Shown here piece after piece: positions 44,147-55,260 of a stretch of DNA of 64,000 nt; the first letter of the stretch is position 1, and every line of letters starts with the position of its first letter. The stretch is taken from contig CAWUHX010000004.1 in the NCBI GenBank assembly GCA_963922205.1, positions 434,001 through 498,000 of the forward strand, given 5' to 3'. Below the pieces are notes generated by a model. It was not told the origin of the DNA, made no database searches, and saw only the letters and a list, made by a program, of their open reading frames with translations. Source of the DNA: Romanomermis culicivorax (Eukaryota; Nematoda; Enoplea; Mermithida; Mermithidae). A program made the translations under genes and the position numbers.

Positions 44147-45500
44147 TTAATATACAATGGGTGTCAATACTTTGCTGCAAGTTGGTTGGTTATGTAGCCA
44201 CATACTGTGGCTCCAATGTGGTCGATTTGAACTAGAATTATTAATATTCCAACTAAATGAAACAAAAATTTGCACCTGAAGTTTTTTCAACAATATCGAG
44301 AATGTGTTTAACTTTGTATAATTTAACATGTAAGGGATAACGATATTATGACTAAACCTTATGGGTAAACAGCCAAGATGTCAGCCTGCAATGTAAAAAG
44401 TTTCAGTTGGATTATTAGAGTTTTGGGTGAATGACTGCATTTTGAAACAAAAAATTTTATAATTTGATTCAAAAATGACTTCCACTCGCTTTACTGTAGC
44501 ACACCCAATGTTTTTTTCATTTTGATGAAACTTTGTGGGTATGTGGCCAAGGGGTCCAGCTATAACATAGTGGAGTTTAATCAATGACACTCATTATTTG
44601 ACTTTACGGGGTACAAAAATGTGTGAATTTGTGTCATCAATAACTGCTGAAAATTTGAATATAAAGTGTAATGTAAACCATAATATTGACGCTATACATG
44701 AAAGTATATGTTTCAAGCATGTACCCTAAGCATTGCTACATACACTGGCAAATAATTATTGATTCACATTGCATACCTGAACACTTATGGACCTTCAATG
44801 ATTGTGATCTAAAATTTCAAGAATGGCAAAAAATTTGAACCTTTGGATTGATGTTACAAAATAAATTTTAATTTTTAGATCAGACGAATACTAGCATGTT
44901 CTTCAGCGCAAAAACTGTACAAAATATGTTTTTTGAGGTATGATTAATTTTTTAGTTATCACACGACTACAGGTATTGGTTGATTCTTACAGAAATTGTG
45001 TCTTGATGCTTTTAGTGATTTTTAATGGTCAGGCCACATGCTCCACGGAAGGCCAAGGGGTAAAGCGCCGCACATATTCCTGCAAATTGCACTGTTTATT
45101 GGAATCTTTTCAATGATTTGATTGAAATATTGACTACTAAAATGAGCGTTAAGTGCGACACATTGTGAGGGGCCAGGCCACACGCCCTTTTGGGAGGTCA
45201 AGGGGTAAGGTGCCACGCATATGCTTGCAAAATTTTTATTTTTTATATGTTTTTTCTTATAATTTCTTGTTTTTTTTGGTTTTTTATATTTGTTTTTTCT
45301 TCTTATTTTTTTGTATTCTTTTAGTTAATTTTTCTAGTTATTGTACTTTTAGTTTTTTCTTGGTTTTACGTGTTTTCTTCCTAATTCTTCTATTCTTTTG
45401 CTAGCTGTCTGTTTTTACTCATTTTCTTCTTTTTCTTTTTTTGTTTTTTTCTTTATATGTGTTTTTTTTCAAGTGTTTTCGTTTTCTCAATAAAAAATGA
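44147..45500 (-). repeat. Dispersed ~1.35-kb repeat, copy 2
   Basis: It is the inverted partner of 36270-37655. Both contain the GTGGCC...CACATTGTGAGGGGCC stretch and the A/T-rich tail with AGCTGTCTGTTTTTACTCA. It contains only composition-driven frames. Confidence 0.65.
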
Positions 45501-46658
45501 TAGTCTATGCTGACATTTTTGTTTTTTGTGCTTAACTTGCTTTCTGTTTTTTTGTTTTACTTGCTTTCTGATTTTTATTTGCTATGTATTTTTCTAGAAA
45601 ATAATGCAGATTTTATTTTTTGTTCTTTTTGTTTGCTTTTCTTCCTTTTTCTAGTTTGTTGTTTTTTGTTGACTTCTATCACGTTTTGTGTGAAAATAAT
45701 AGTTTATGATCTGCAGTATATATCTTTCCCTGTCCACGTCCCCGAAAGAACGGGGAAAAACTCGTCCCCACCTCATCCCCATCCACGAAAAAAACTGTCC
45801 CCATAGGACAAATTATTTGGCCATTTTGGCATCCCATATATAGTTTTTTTTATATTTTTGTCCAAAATACGAAAATTTCGTTCAGTTTACTGCATAATTA
45901 AGCAGATTTCCCAGTCAAAATTATATTCCAAAGAGGCTTTTGTAGAGTTCTGCTGTATTACACCAAATTTAGCTTCTTTTTGGATAATAAAGATGGGAAT
46001 CGGGGATGTTGTTTGGCCTCTTTAAACACTAATTATTTTTGCAATAACCTTGGTGCCTGTAGTTGGACAGTGCCCATAGCAGAATGTTCACATCTTGTTC
46101 AATTAAAAGTTATAGTGGAACATTCAAGTGACGCAAGCGTTTTTTCCATTTTCTAATTTTAAATTTCCTTTTTTGATTTTTCTTTCTCTTGTTGATTTTA
46201 TTTTTTTTGGTTTAAGTTTTCAGTTTTTAATTTTTATTTTTTTATTTCTATTAGTTTTTATCCTGTTTTTCTCTGTTTTGTTGTTTTCTATGAACTTTTT
46301 CATTGTTTTGATTTTTGATTCAAGAATACAGTACAGTAGTTTGGAATCCATATCTCATTAAAGATATTGTGGCAGTTGAAAAAGTTCAGAGGTGATTCAC
46401 TAAATGGGTTAGTACTGACAAATCATTATCTTATGATCAAAGATTAACTGATATGAATCTTATCAGATTAGAGATTAGACGCATTCATTTCGATCTAATT
46501 ATGGCTTACTCCATCATCCAAAAATCTACTCTATCAGTCAAAAATTTATTTTCCTTCTGTACAAATCCTACTTGAGCCAGAAACTCATTTAAACTCAACA
46601 TAGGCAATTCTCATCTTGACGTTGACAAATATAGCTTTGCTAAATGAGTCGTTCACAC
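45501..46658. other. T-rich gene-free stretch
   Basis: Low-complexity T-rich DNA with no supported gene. The hydrophobic frames reflect TTT and TTC codons. Confidence 0.35.
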
Positions 46659-47099
46659 CATACATGTAACGGAGCCCCGAGGTCTGGGGGGGGGGGTTGG
46701 GCGACTTTTTTTGGGCCGGGGTCAGTAATTCCCAAAATTTTGGGGGGAGGGGTCTCTCAAGGAAAAAAATTGATTTTTTCACGAAAGAAGTCTGAAAAAT
46801 AGTTCAAAAAATAGTAATTTTTCTCTAAAAAAATCTAAAAAATGTATTCATGGCGCGGAGCGCCACGAAAATTCACATTTTTTATCATTTTCCATTCAAA
46901 AATTAATATTTTTAATCACAAAATTGACATTTCCCAGTTTTTTTGGATCAAAAGTATGGGGGTTCCTACGGCTACCATATGGCTAGCCATTGGATTGGAA
47001 AATCCTGGGGGGGAGCAGTCGCCCAATGGCTAGCCATATGGTTGATGATTTCTGGGGGGGGGGGTTCCCATAGCACCTCTCCCCCCAATTATGTGTATG
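46659..47099. mobile_element. MITE, CATACCTGTAA family, copy D
   Basis: The ends are CATACATGTAA (46659-46669) and TTATGTGTATG (47089-47099). It is flanked by the perfect 8-bp direct repeat GTTCACAC (46651-46658 and 47100-47107), which fixes the element boundaries for the whole family. Confidence 0.85.
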
Positions 47100-47107
47100 G
47101 TTCACAC

Positions 47108-48699
47108 ATGAAACACATTACCCGACCATGTTGTAAAAGTAACTTCAGTAGAATCTTTTTCTCAAAAACTTAAAGATATCGATTTCTCTTAATTTTTGTG
47201 AGGACATTAATATAATATGATTTTTTTTCATTTCTGTGTTGATTTCTCTTTTTCATTCATCGGGTCGCGCGTAAGTGTACTTCTGTACCTGCATGTCTCC
47301 GTATGCAAATTGTCTTCCACTCCCTCACTGTGTTGTTTGATCTTTCGAAATGCTAACAGTTTCACATTGTTCTTTATTTCGTGTTGCATTAATGACCAAT
47401 AATCTCGATGTTTGTTGTATTTATTTTTCCAGACTAACATGTGTTCTTTTTTTCTCTTCGTTCAAAAAATGTATTTTCTTTCTTTCGAAAAAAAAATTTT
47501 ATTGCTTTTTTCGTTTTTTATTTTTTCACATTTCGTAATCTATGTTGTTTTACCTTCCATTTATTTTTCATTTTCTTTTTTATTCATTTTTCTTTTTTGA
47601 TCATTTTTATTCATCGTTTGTTTTTTCTTTTGGTTTTTTTTGGGATTTTCATTTCATTCCCGCATCCATAGTTTTTTTAGCATTTTACAAGCCATGGCTG
47701 AACTTGGAGCTTGAACTGACAAAATGGCTTGTAGAATTTTAGTCCAACAAGCCAGAATAGCTTGTCAGAATTTTTTGAGTCATGTGTTTGATCACATCAG
47801 ATGCAGAAAAGATGCATTTTAGAAAGTCGTGATCTCAAAATTAACTTCAATAAGCATTATTATTTATTTCCAGGCTCAGGTGCAGCTTCTAGCATGTCTA
47901 CCTTTACTTATCATTTAATCTTTAATAGTTTTAATCATCTTAAACGTATTATCTCATGTTTTGATTTGTAATATTCAACATTTCATCTTGACATTTAATG
48001 AAGATTCACATTTTTTCCTTGAAACATTTTTCGAGAAAGTTCAATACGTCAAGTCTGTAAACTTTTTGGAGCAATCATTCCTTTTTTAATGTAAAATCAA
48101 TCCAAAAGCTTCATGGAAGTATATAGTTTTCGGAAATTCCTAATCATTTTACTCGGCCAAGTTAATGAGAGTTTGTGAATGAATCAATGGTTTTAAAACT
48201 TTTCAAATATAAAATTCTAGAAATTATGAGTTTTGAACATAAAATTCGAATCTAATTCTTCAAATAAGTGTTTGGAAAATTGATTTTCCAGCATCGCAGA
48301 ATGTCAATACCCAAAAACTTTTCCTGGCATTTCATGCAGGAAAGATTAATGGCTTTCACTTGTCATCATAGAGGACTTGACTGTGGATTTCTCATGTAAT
48401 TCAAAGTCATTATGTTATTGGATAGTTTGCTGGAAAATTTTCCCCAAACAATGCTTGTAGATTTGACTCCCATGAAACTCAAAAATTTCAAATGTTTCCT
48501 GAATTTTAATGAATTAACGGCTCTAAAATGCTATTGAATAAATGTTGAATGACATCTCTTTTTTGATTGGCATGGTGCTCATCCTTTAAAAAATAACCTA
48601 GCATTGGAATTGGCTTGTAAAAATTTGAAATGGCTTGTAAAATTTTAGGTCAACAACCACCGGGCTTGTGACTCATAGGTCAAAAAAACCCTGCCCGCG
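47108..48699. other. Gene-free stretch
   Basis: T-rich to 47660. Words like ATGGCTTGTA...ATTTTAG occur near 47690-47750 and again near 48600-48650, in both orientations, hinting at an old element. The last bases (TCTGCAGAAAAAGTTGTTTC, 48708-48727) are the 5' flank shared with the gene at 33342. Confidence 0.35.
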
Positions 48700-49256
48700 T
48701 CGTCATTATCTGCAGAAAAAGTTGTTTCTTTTTGTTCAGATTGTTGGAATCACCATCAATCACGTTATTAATATAGACGATGTCATCATTATTATGGAGA
48801 TCTTGAAATATTTCGATTTTGAACAATTCTTCATAGCGGAGCGAATAAATTCAAATTTCAAAAGTTGCGTCCAATCGGAGTTGCACCGATTGAGATACGT
48901 CGATTTTAGTCAAATGTTTATTGGTTACTGGACGAAAGTTATTGGAAAAATTCAAAGAAGTTGTTCCGGTCTGCGCCATTTAAAAAATTTAGATACAGTG
49001 ACGAATTTCGTGATTGAGAGAGAAACGTAGTTGAATCCCCGTGATCTACCTTTAGTTATGTATTTTGAAAAAAACTTGCTTATCCTTCTTCCTAGTTTAG
49101 AAAAATTGACATGTTTAGAAATTGATTCAAATTTCAGAAAAATATTCGGCTGGGAAAGTGCATTGACTTTGGCGGAAAATTCTCGCAATTTGAAGCAACT
49201 TACTGTAAAAATATTGGAACTTTTTTTCTTTAAATCAGAATTTTTTTTCTTAGTTA
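48700..49256 (+). pseudogene. F-box-like gene copy, start lost and middle deleted
   Basis: The N-terminal region aligns with 33342 onward, but the start codon is ATA (about 48772). A TAG at 49028-49030 breaks the frame, which otherwise continues (LLILLPSLEKLTCLEID) to NSRNLKQL near 49200. There the sequence jumps directly to the family's 3' untranslated region (TTTAAATCAGAATTTTTT). The rest of the gene, including the last exon, is gone. The untranslated region itself is then cut by two insertions. Confidence 0.75.
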
Positions 49257-49673
49257 CACTACCAGGCGAAACTCACCCTCAAAAATTCGCGTCCAGGACG
49301 CGTTCAGGTCGCATCCGGAACCCGTCTTTTTCGGCAGCGCAAAGAAAACTTTCATCTTTCTTAGTAATTGACATTCATGCAATAACTGTCAATCATAATT
49401 TTTTCATAATGTGTAGCGGATATGCACTTTGTTTTGACCTACAGTGTGACAACAGTTGACCTTTCATTTATATCTGGTAAATAATGTAAGCTTTCTATAG
49501 GGAGGTAAGAAGGAAGCATCAGCAAAATTCTTTGGCTTTGTGTGAAACAAGCACATGGCCTGTCAATTTTATTGTCCGTATAGTGTGCTTTTCACGTCAT
49601 GGGTGCATCCTGGACGCGTTCCAGACATGTACTGGATGTGACCGGCATAGACGGTTAGTTTCGCCTGGTAGTG
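49257..49673. mobile_element. 417-bp MITE with 17-bp TIRs and TA target duplication
   Basis: CACTACCAGGCGAAACT (49257-49273) is the exact inverse of AGTTTCGCCTGGTAGTG (49657-49673). TA lies on both sides. The intact target is known from related flank (CTTAGTTAGTTCG at 1600 and 35875), which shows that only TA was duplicated. This fits a Tc1/mariner-type non-autonomous element; no transposase is inside. Confidence 0.88.
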
Positions 49674-50287
49674 TAGTTCGTAAACATGTTGTTCCAATTG
49701 GCATATCCCGTTATTTTGTTCGCAATTGCATCAACGTGAAGCATGATCTGTGAATTTTTCACAGAACTGTGCGTGGGCCATTTGCTCACAAGTCGAATTT
49801 CACATTTTTTCATGTCATAAAGCGAGAAAATGCACTTGTATCGCTTTTGCACACAGAATCCCTCGCTTTGCTTCGCTTTTTTTCGCTTTGCTTCGCTTTT
49901 TCTCGCTTTGCTTCGCTTTTCTTTGTTTCGATTTTATTGCACAGAAAGTGAAGCGAAAATTAAAAAAGGAAAAATTATAAGTGTTAACTGATGCTATTAC
50001 TGTAGACAAGAATAGCACATCAGTTGAGATACTATTCGGAGAATGACCTTTGACCCCCTGTTATCAACTAAAATAGTACACCTAGTATAAAAGTGTTCCT
50101 GTTCCGTTGCCTATACTTTTTATGATCACAAGAAATGCAAAACTGATATTAATATTGGTGTTCATGCATATATCTATTGATTTTTATTTTTAATTTGCAT
50201 AATTATGAACAATCGATGATCCCATTTTTATTTGTGTACTAATTAGACTACAGAAGTATGAAAATTTTCATTTTGAGACTATATTAG

Positions 50288-51758
50288 TTATAACGATGCA
50301 TATAATAAATTTTCGCTAAGGCGGATGTGTTGCAATATTATGCTTTGAAGAGGAACATAATTGAAATTGACCACATTGGAAAATAAAAACGTCATGTCAC
50401 AATTAGTAAGCCGATTTAGATGTTCCATTCGTAAATGCTGCAAATCAGCTTTGTCTTCAAGTAGATCTTTCCCTGCTTCTGCTTCCTCAGCTAATTGGCC
50501 ACCCGTTTGCTCAATATAGTAATGAGTAGCTTCTCCCACATCTGGCAACAGATGCGCAAGCTGAAACGTTTTCGACCATGGCAGATAATCAATGGGGCGA
50601 CCAAAATCTGAAAATTTCACACAAAATTTATGGAATGCACAAGTAAAGCAAGTAGAAAGGCTTACTTGGAACAAAGTGATGGTTCCAAGCATTAACAGCC
50701 ATTCGTGTACCAAACTCTGCTACAGGAATAAGTATTTGGCTGATAACGAACAAGTGATGCGGTATGTCTCTATCAATCAGATTTTTGGCTTCTAAATCTA
50801 ACAAACAATACTTCAAAGGATAGCCGACACGCTTGTTTTGCTCCACCCACCAGCGTTCAACTCGGTTGTTCTTAAAAAAGTTGTAAAATAAACCACAAAT
50901 TCTATAGTGAAAGCACCCTCAAACTATTGTAACCTTGGTAGATTCCACTTCTTTAACTGCAGGGCGATTGCTGTTAACATACTGCGACATAATACGTTGA
51001 ATGAATTTTGATAGCACGAATTCCTTTCCATGGTCAACTATTACAGTCTCAAATAGTCCATACCTTTCTGTTGTATGCTTATACACTTCGTGGTAAATCG
51101 TTTTGTTGTTTTTGCGGTTGCTGACTGAAAAAGCTGTGATGAAGCCTGAACAGCCATCAATGGCCACCACAAAAGTTACTCCATACATAGTGATCTATAA
51201 ACAAATACCTTATATTGTTTACATCTGTGTGCTTGATATGCAGAATAATAGAATATTTGCTTTTTCATTTTGGTCCATATGTAGATTATATCCAAAATGT
51301 GGGGCATAGTATGGCATCGGATTAATCTGTGCTTCAGTGCCCTGTTGCCGCCTGTAGTGATTCTCTGGGTGAATCCTCTTTAAACTGGCTGCCACGCGCT
51401 TGTCTCTACATTTAATTCCAATCGAGTCAAGATAACCTTTCATCATTTTGCGTCCATAAGTTCCACCCACCTGTAATAGTGTAGAATTGAATAATGCCGA
51501 TGAATTTCAGAATGCCACCTTATTGAGACTGCTTACTGTATGAACTGCTTGCGTGACGGCTTGATCCAACTCTGTGTCAGAAATAACACCTTTTTTTCGA
51601 ATGTTGTGGGTATCAAGAAATCTCCGGATTGTTGAAATGCTAAGCTTGATACTGGGATACATTTCCTGCAAATGCTGTTGCAGGTCGGGCAAGGTCACAT
51701 TTTTTTCAATGTACAATGACCTCACACAATCAGCTCCGATGATACTTAGTTGTTCCAT
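50288..51758 (-). CDS. Integrase-core (DDE) transposase, five exons
   Basis: Exons 51758-51537, 51470-51261, 51194-50934, 50870-50666 and 50607-50288 join in phase to 405 codons without a stop. Introns are 58-66 bp; three are GT-AG, while the second (51260-51195) starts GC. The N-terminal part looks helix-turn-helix-like (LPDLQQHL, then STIRRFLDTHNIR), followed by YGRKMMKGYL and RVAASLKR. The catalytic core begins with HMDQNEK and has D in AIDG, D in VDHGKEF and, after an x37 spacing, E in RVERWW. The C-terminal part ends LQHIRLSENLL. Genes of this type are multicopy in many animal genomes. Its place between perfect TIRs makes it the likely mobilising enzyme. The start at 51758 is the first ATG of exon 1; an upstream exon cannot be excluded. 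Confidence 0.8.
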
Positions 51759-52105
51759 GATGGTTTGTTTCTAAAAAATGATGGTGTACCAGATCTTTCT
51801 TGTATCTAATATATAAGAGAGGAAATAGACAGAAAGAGAATAATGTTAAAAATATATAAAAGAAAAGCATGAAGAAAGAAAAAAGAAAGAAATGAAACCG
51901 AGAAAGAAAAAAATTGGACGGAAAAGTACAACAGAGAAAAAAATTAGTATGAAACAAAGAAAATATAAATATATTTAAATGAAAAAAATAAAGTGGAAAA
52001 AATGAAGAAAGATATGAAGAAAGATACAATAAAATAATGATTGATCTACTACTCACATAGTCAACAAAACGTTTATTCAGATTAAAATGAATGCACATTT
52101 TTATG

Positions 52106-53521
52106 TCACATTTCATCTTCTTCTTCATCAGTTTTGTAGTATGCTTCTCGTAACTTCTTCAACGACTCGCTGACTCCAGTTATTTCGAAAATTTCGTCAA
52201 TTGATGCACGACAGCGTGGACAGTGCGGGCGTTCATTCAATGACCTATTCACACATTCCTTACAGCCAATTAATGAACGGCAATTATGGCAGGCTTTGGG
52301 GTCGATCATTGCACCTTGGTAGCATATGGGGCACATAAATGTGCCTTTTAAAGCATTCAAAGCATTCTCTAAGAAATACAAAATGATATGATTCACTAAA
52401 AATATTTTGTCAACTTAAAAATGTCTTTTGTGACCTTTCTTGCTTTTCAACTTCGTTTCGGCTAATAAGCTTTCATGTACAATTCTAAAATTGGAGCTTA
52501 AACGGGCAATTTTTGATTTACTTCATCCTAAATGAACCGAACTTGATGGACAGTCCGGTAGAGCCCACCAAATTCTAGAATTACGAGCACGATTGACCCA
52601 GAAATCTCTTTCTGCAAAAAAGTCCAGATACTATCAAAAAGTAAGGAAATTCCCCATTCTAGACTGTTTTTGGACATTTGGCCATCATTGGCCTGGCTCG
52701 TCATATTTTGATTCCTACAATGTATGATCTGTCTGATCTGGGGTCGTTAGAAGTAGAACAATATGCTAATTTATCTTGTATGTACTCACCATCTGATAAG
52801 GCTGTCGAAATAGGAGCACCGTCATTTGTACAAATTTTGTACCATATTTTTTCATTGGTATTTGATTTTCCATCTGTTCGATGAATTTCATCAGTTAATT
52901 TCGAATTTATCAATTGTAGACTAAATGGTTCGTCGGCTGTGAATCGTAAGTAAATATCCTGTGGCGGAAAAACTCTACATCGCTTATTTTCCACCCATTT
53001 TCCACCACGCAGAACAATGTTCAAATAATCTTGTCGAAGTTTTCAATTTCGTGCCGGCGGTGGCACACCCATGATTGGTGTGCCAGGCATTGATGATGCC
53101 AGCATAGGCACTTGTCCGATCAGTAACCTAATAGAATAAGGTTTAACATATAATTCTGATTAAAGAAAGAAAATAAACAAAAGAACAAAAAATAAATCAA
53201 AAAAAAAATCAGAGGAGAAAGCTTTGAGAAAAAATAATAACAGAAAAATTCCTGATGACCATATGTGCAGCTCCAAAATCTTTTGGGGAGAGTACATGCG
53301 TAATTTACATATTTATTTTGTAAATTTACTCACTGATTACTAGCCAAGTAGAGATTTTGTACGTTCAATGATCGAACTACGGTGCTGACGGATCCCAATT
53401 TGCCAATAACCCGGAAACCGACCGATGCGCCCCTATAATCGGTGCTAAATGTACCTTCTTGTGACGCAAAAATTACGTTTTTCGAAACTAAACCGACAAG
53501 TCGAATTGTTTCCGGCCGCAG
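52106..53521 (-). CDS. Passenger gene of the transposon with C-terminal CX2C zinc finger (partial, one in-frame TGA)
   Basis: Three exons are supported by splice sites and phase: 53521-53334 (after TTTTTTTAG, before GTGAGT), 53127-52790 (after CTATTAG, before GTGAGT) and 52368-52106 (after TTTCTTAG). The last exon carries four CX2C pairs with spacings 10, 5 and 10, a RING-like all-cysteine zinc finger, and ends in an acidic tail DEEEDEM. The first exon reads VGLVSKNVIFASQEG and RGASVGFRVIGKLG; the middle one has KWVENKRCRVFPPQ. I do not recognise these parts. A TGA at 53045-53043 interrupts the middle exon in the frame that joins all three, so this copy is mutated, mis-spliced in my model, or uses an unusual mechanism. 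Upstream exons were not resolved. Confidence 0.55.
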
Positions 53522-53599
53522 CTAAAAAAATTAGATTTTTGAGAACAAGTTTGTTTTATCCCTAGAAATTACACGGTATCTCCCCGATTCCCCCCCCAC

Positions 53600-54090
53600 G
53601 TTCCGCTTCCAGGCACGAATCTGGAATTACCCGACCAGACCTGGGCTCCATGTTCTTGAGATTTTAGATCCAAATCCAAAATTACCTGACCGGACCCAGG
53701 ATTTTTGAAATTTTGAATCCGAACCCAAAATTATCGGACCAGATCCGGACCCGATATTTTTCAACTTTTGGACCGGAACCCGATATTTGTCGAAATTTCA
53801 GACCCGAAATTATCCGACCGGATCTTAAATCCATATTCTTGAAATTTTGGATCCCAATCCGAAATTACCCGACCGGAACTGGGCTCCATATTCTTGAAAT
53901 TTTGGATCCTGATCCGATCCCCATATTCTCAAAATTTCGGACCCGAAATTATTGGACCGGACTTGGTCTTCATATTCTTGGAATCTTGGATCTGAATCCG
54001 AAATTACCCGACCGGACCCGGACCCTATATTCTTGAAATTTTGTACCCGGACCAGAAATTTTTAAAATTTCGAACCCAGATCCGAGCCAA
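53600..54090 (-). repeat. Degenerate ~50-bp minisatellite inside the transposon
   Basis: Repeated phrases built from ATTCTTGAAATTTTGGATCC, GAACCCGAAATTA and CCCGACCGGACCCGG follow one another for about 500 bp with variable spacing. The resulting frames are periodic and not taken as genes. Confidence 0.7.
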
Positions 54091-54179
54091 AAATTTTATC
54101 AGGCGAAGTGCAAGCTCATTTTTCAAGCAAAGTACAAGCTTTTTAAATTTGGCACTCTAGTTAAGAGCTATCTAGCGTT

Positions 54180-54800
54180 CTAAGTTCCTGGCCATAGCTT
54201 CAAAATAATCCTCTCTGCTTGGTTAGACACATCAACTTTCTGACCGTTTTTAACATTGTGGGGCAAATACTCGTATAATCTTTCTTCAGTATAAGTCATA
54301 AACACAACCTGATTTTGGAACTTGTATGCAACATTATGCTAATTAGCTTATAAAATAGGCGGTGGTTTTATTTTTAGCCTGTAAGAAATTCATTGTATTT
54401 TGTATCCAGGACACTTTTCTGCCACAAGGCATCCATGTAATAGTCACATAGTCACGTAGCGTTATTGCCATGTTTTCAATTTTTTGTTGAATACAATTCA
54501 TCCAATGCAGAGTAAAATTTAGTATTATGCAATTTTTTTGCTATGAATTTATGATGCAATCGAGGGAAAATAACAAAAACTACATTTAAATTTGTGAAAT
54601 GACCCCTGGAACAAGCAGGTCTGTGTTGCAATTTTTGTGCGCAGGATTGTTGGTGGAGGGGTGGGGCGTAATACTCATACCCTGGGAACCCTGGGACCCA
54701 CCTGGTCTTATGGAAAAGCCAATTTTAACCAGTCGTGGATTTTCTGATGTTTCACCTGCTACTGCCGTTGTAATATCAAAATAACCATTTACTGCATCAC
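54180..54800 (-). other. Coding-looking exon fragments upstream of the passenger gene
   Basis: Three minus-strand segments look protein-like but were not joined. About 54785-54700 lies between a GATGCAG acceptor-like site and CCAGGTGGGT and reads NGYFDITTAVAGETSE. 54471-54346 starts with ATG and reads MAITLRDYVTITWMP. 54332-54180 reads VFMTYTEERLYEYLP and ends with TAG. The last two are in different frames and lack an obvious intron between them. They may be 5' exons of the passenger gene or a second cargo gene. Confidence 0.35.
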
Positions 54801-55260
54801 AGATGAACGTTACATGCAACAATACACGAAATTCTTTTTCTTTTCCTTAATGTTTTCATGTTACTTACTCATTCTTTTCTGGTGATTCCCTTGATGATAA
54901 AGAAATGCAATATAACCACACGGTACTCATCATGTATACATGTTCTGGGTTTAGGGTTTTGACCTCCAACCAGAGTCCTTGACCTCGGGGAGATTTTTCC
55001 TGTCCGCATATGTAGTATACTTACATAAGTATATGCTTCACCTTTTTAATTGGCTACAATGCAACAGAAAAGCAAAAATTTTCACTTCATTGTTAGAATT
55101 TTGTATACAAAAGCGAAGCAAAGCGAAAAGCGAAAAAAAGCGAAGCATTTTCGCTTCGCTTTGTATATTTTTTGTGCACAAAAGCGATACAAGTGCATTT
55201 TCTCGCTTTATGACATGAAAAAATGTGAAATTCGACTTGTGAGCAAATGGCCCACGCACA

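Larger units (their letters stand above)
49768..55260 (-). mobile_element. Complete 5.5-kb DNA transposon with DDE transposase (IS3EU-like)
   Basis: The terminal inverted repeats are 82 bp and identical (49768-49849 and 55179-55260, starting TGTGCGTGGGCC). The target CAGAAC is duplicated (49762-49767 and 55261-55266); the uninterrupted target is seen in related flank at 1690 and 35955. Subterminal arrays of CTTCGCTTTTTCGC-like words lie inside each end (about 49858-49925 and 55106-55165), probable transposase sites. The minus strand encodes an intact-looking transposase and at least one passenger gene. An integrase-core DDE and 6-bp duplications fit the IS3EU superfamily as I know it; this assignment is inferred. 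Identical TIRs suggest recent activity. Confidence 0.85.

Noticed and set aside
47680..48650. A TIR element bounded by words such as TTTTACAAGCCA and TGGCTTGTAAAA.
   Set aside because: The similarity is short, repeated in both orientations within each end, and no target duplication or clear boundary was found.
53043..53045. Selenocysteine recoding of the TGA in the passenger gene.
   Set aside because: No selenocysteine insertion element was recognised and a point mutation is simpler; left as a question only.
54586..54822. A complete small gene in either orientation at 54.6-54.8 kb.
   Set aside because: Only a short exon-like segment on the minus strand looks coding; the remaining frame runs through likely splice sites and is not supported.
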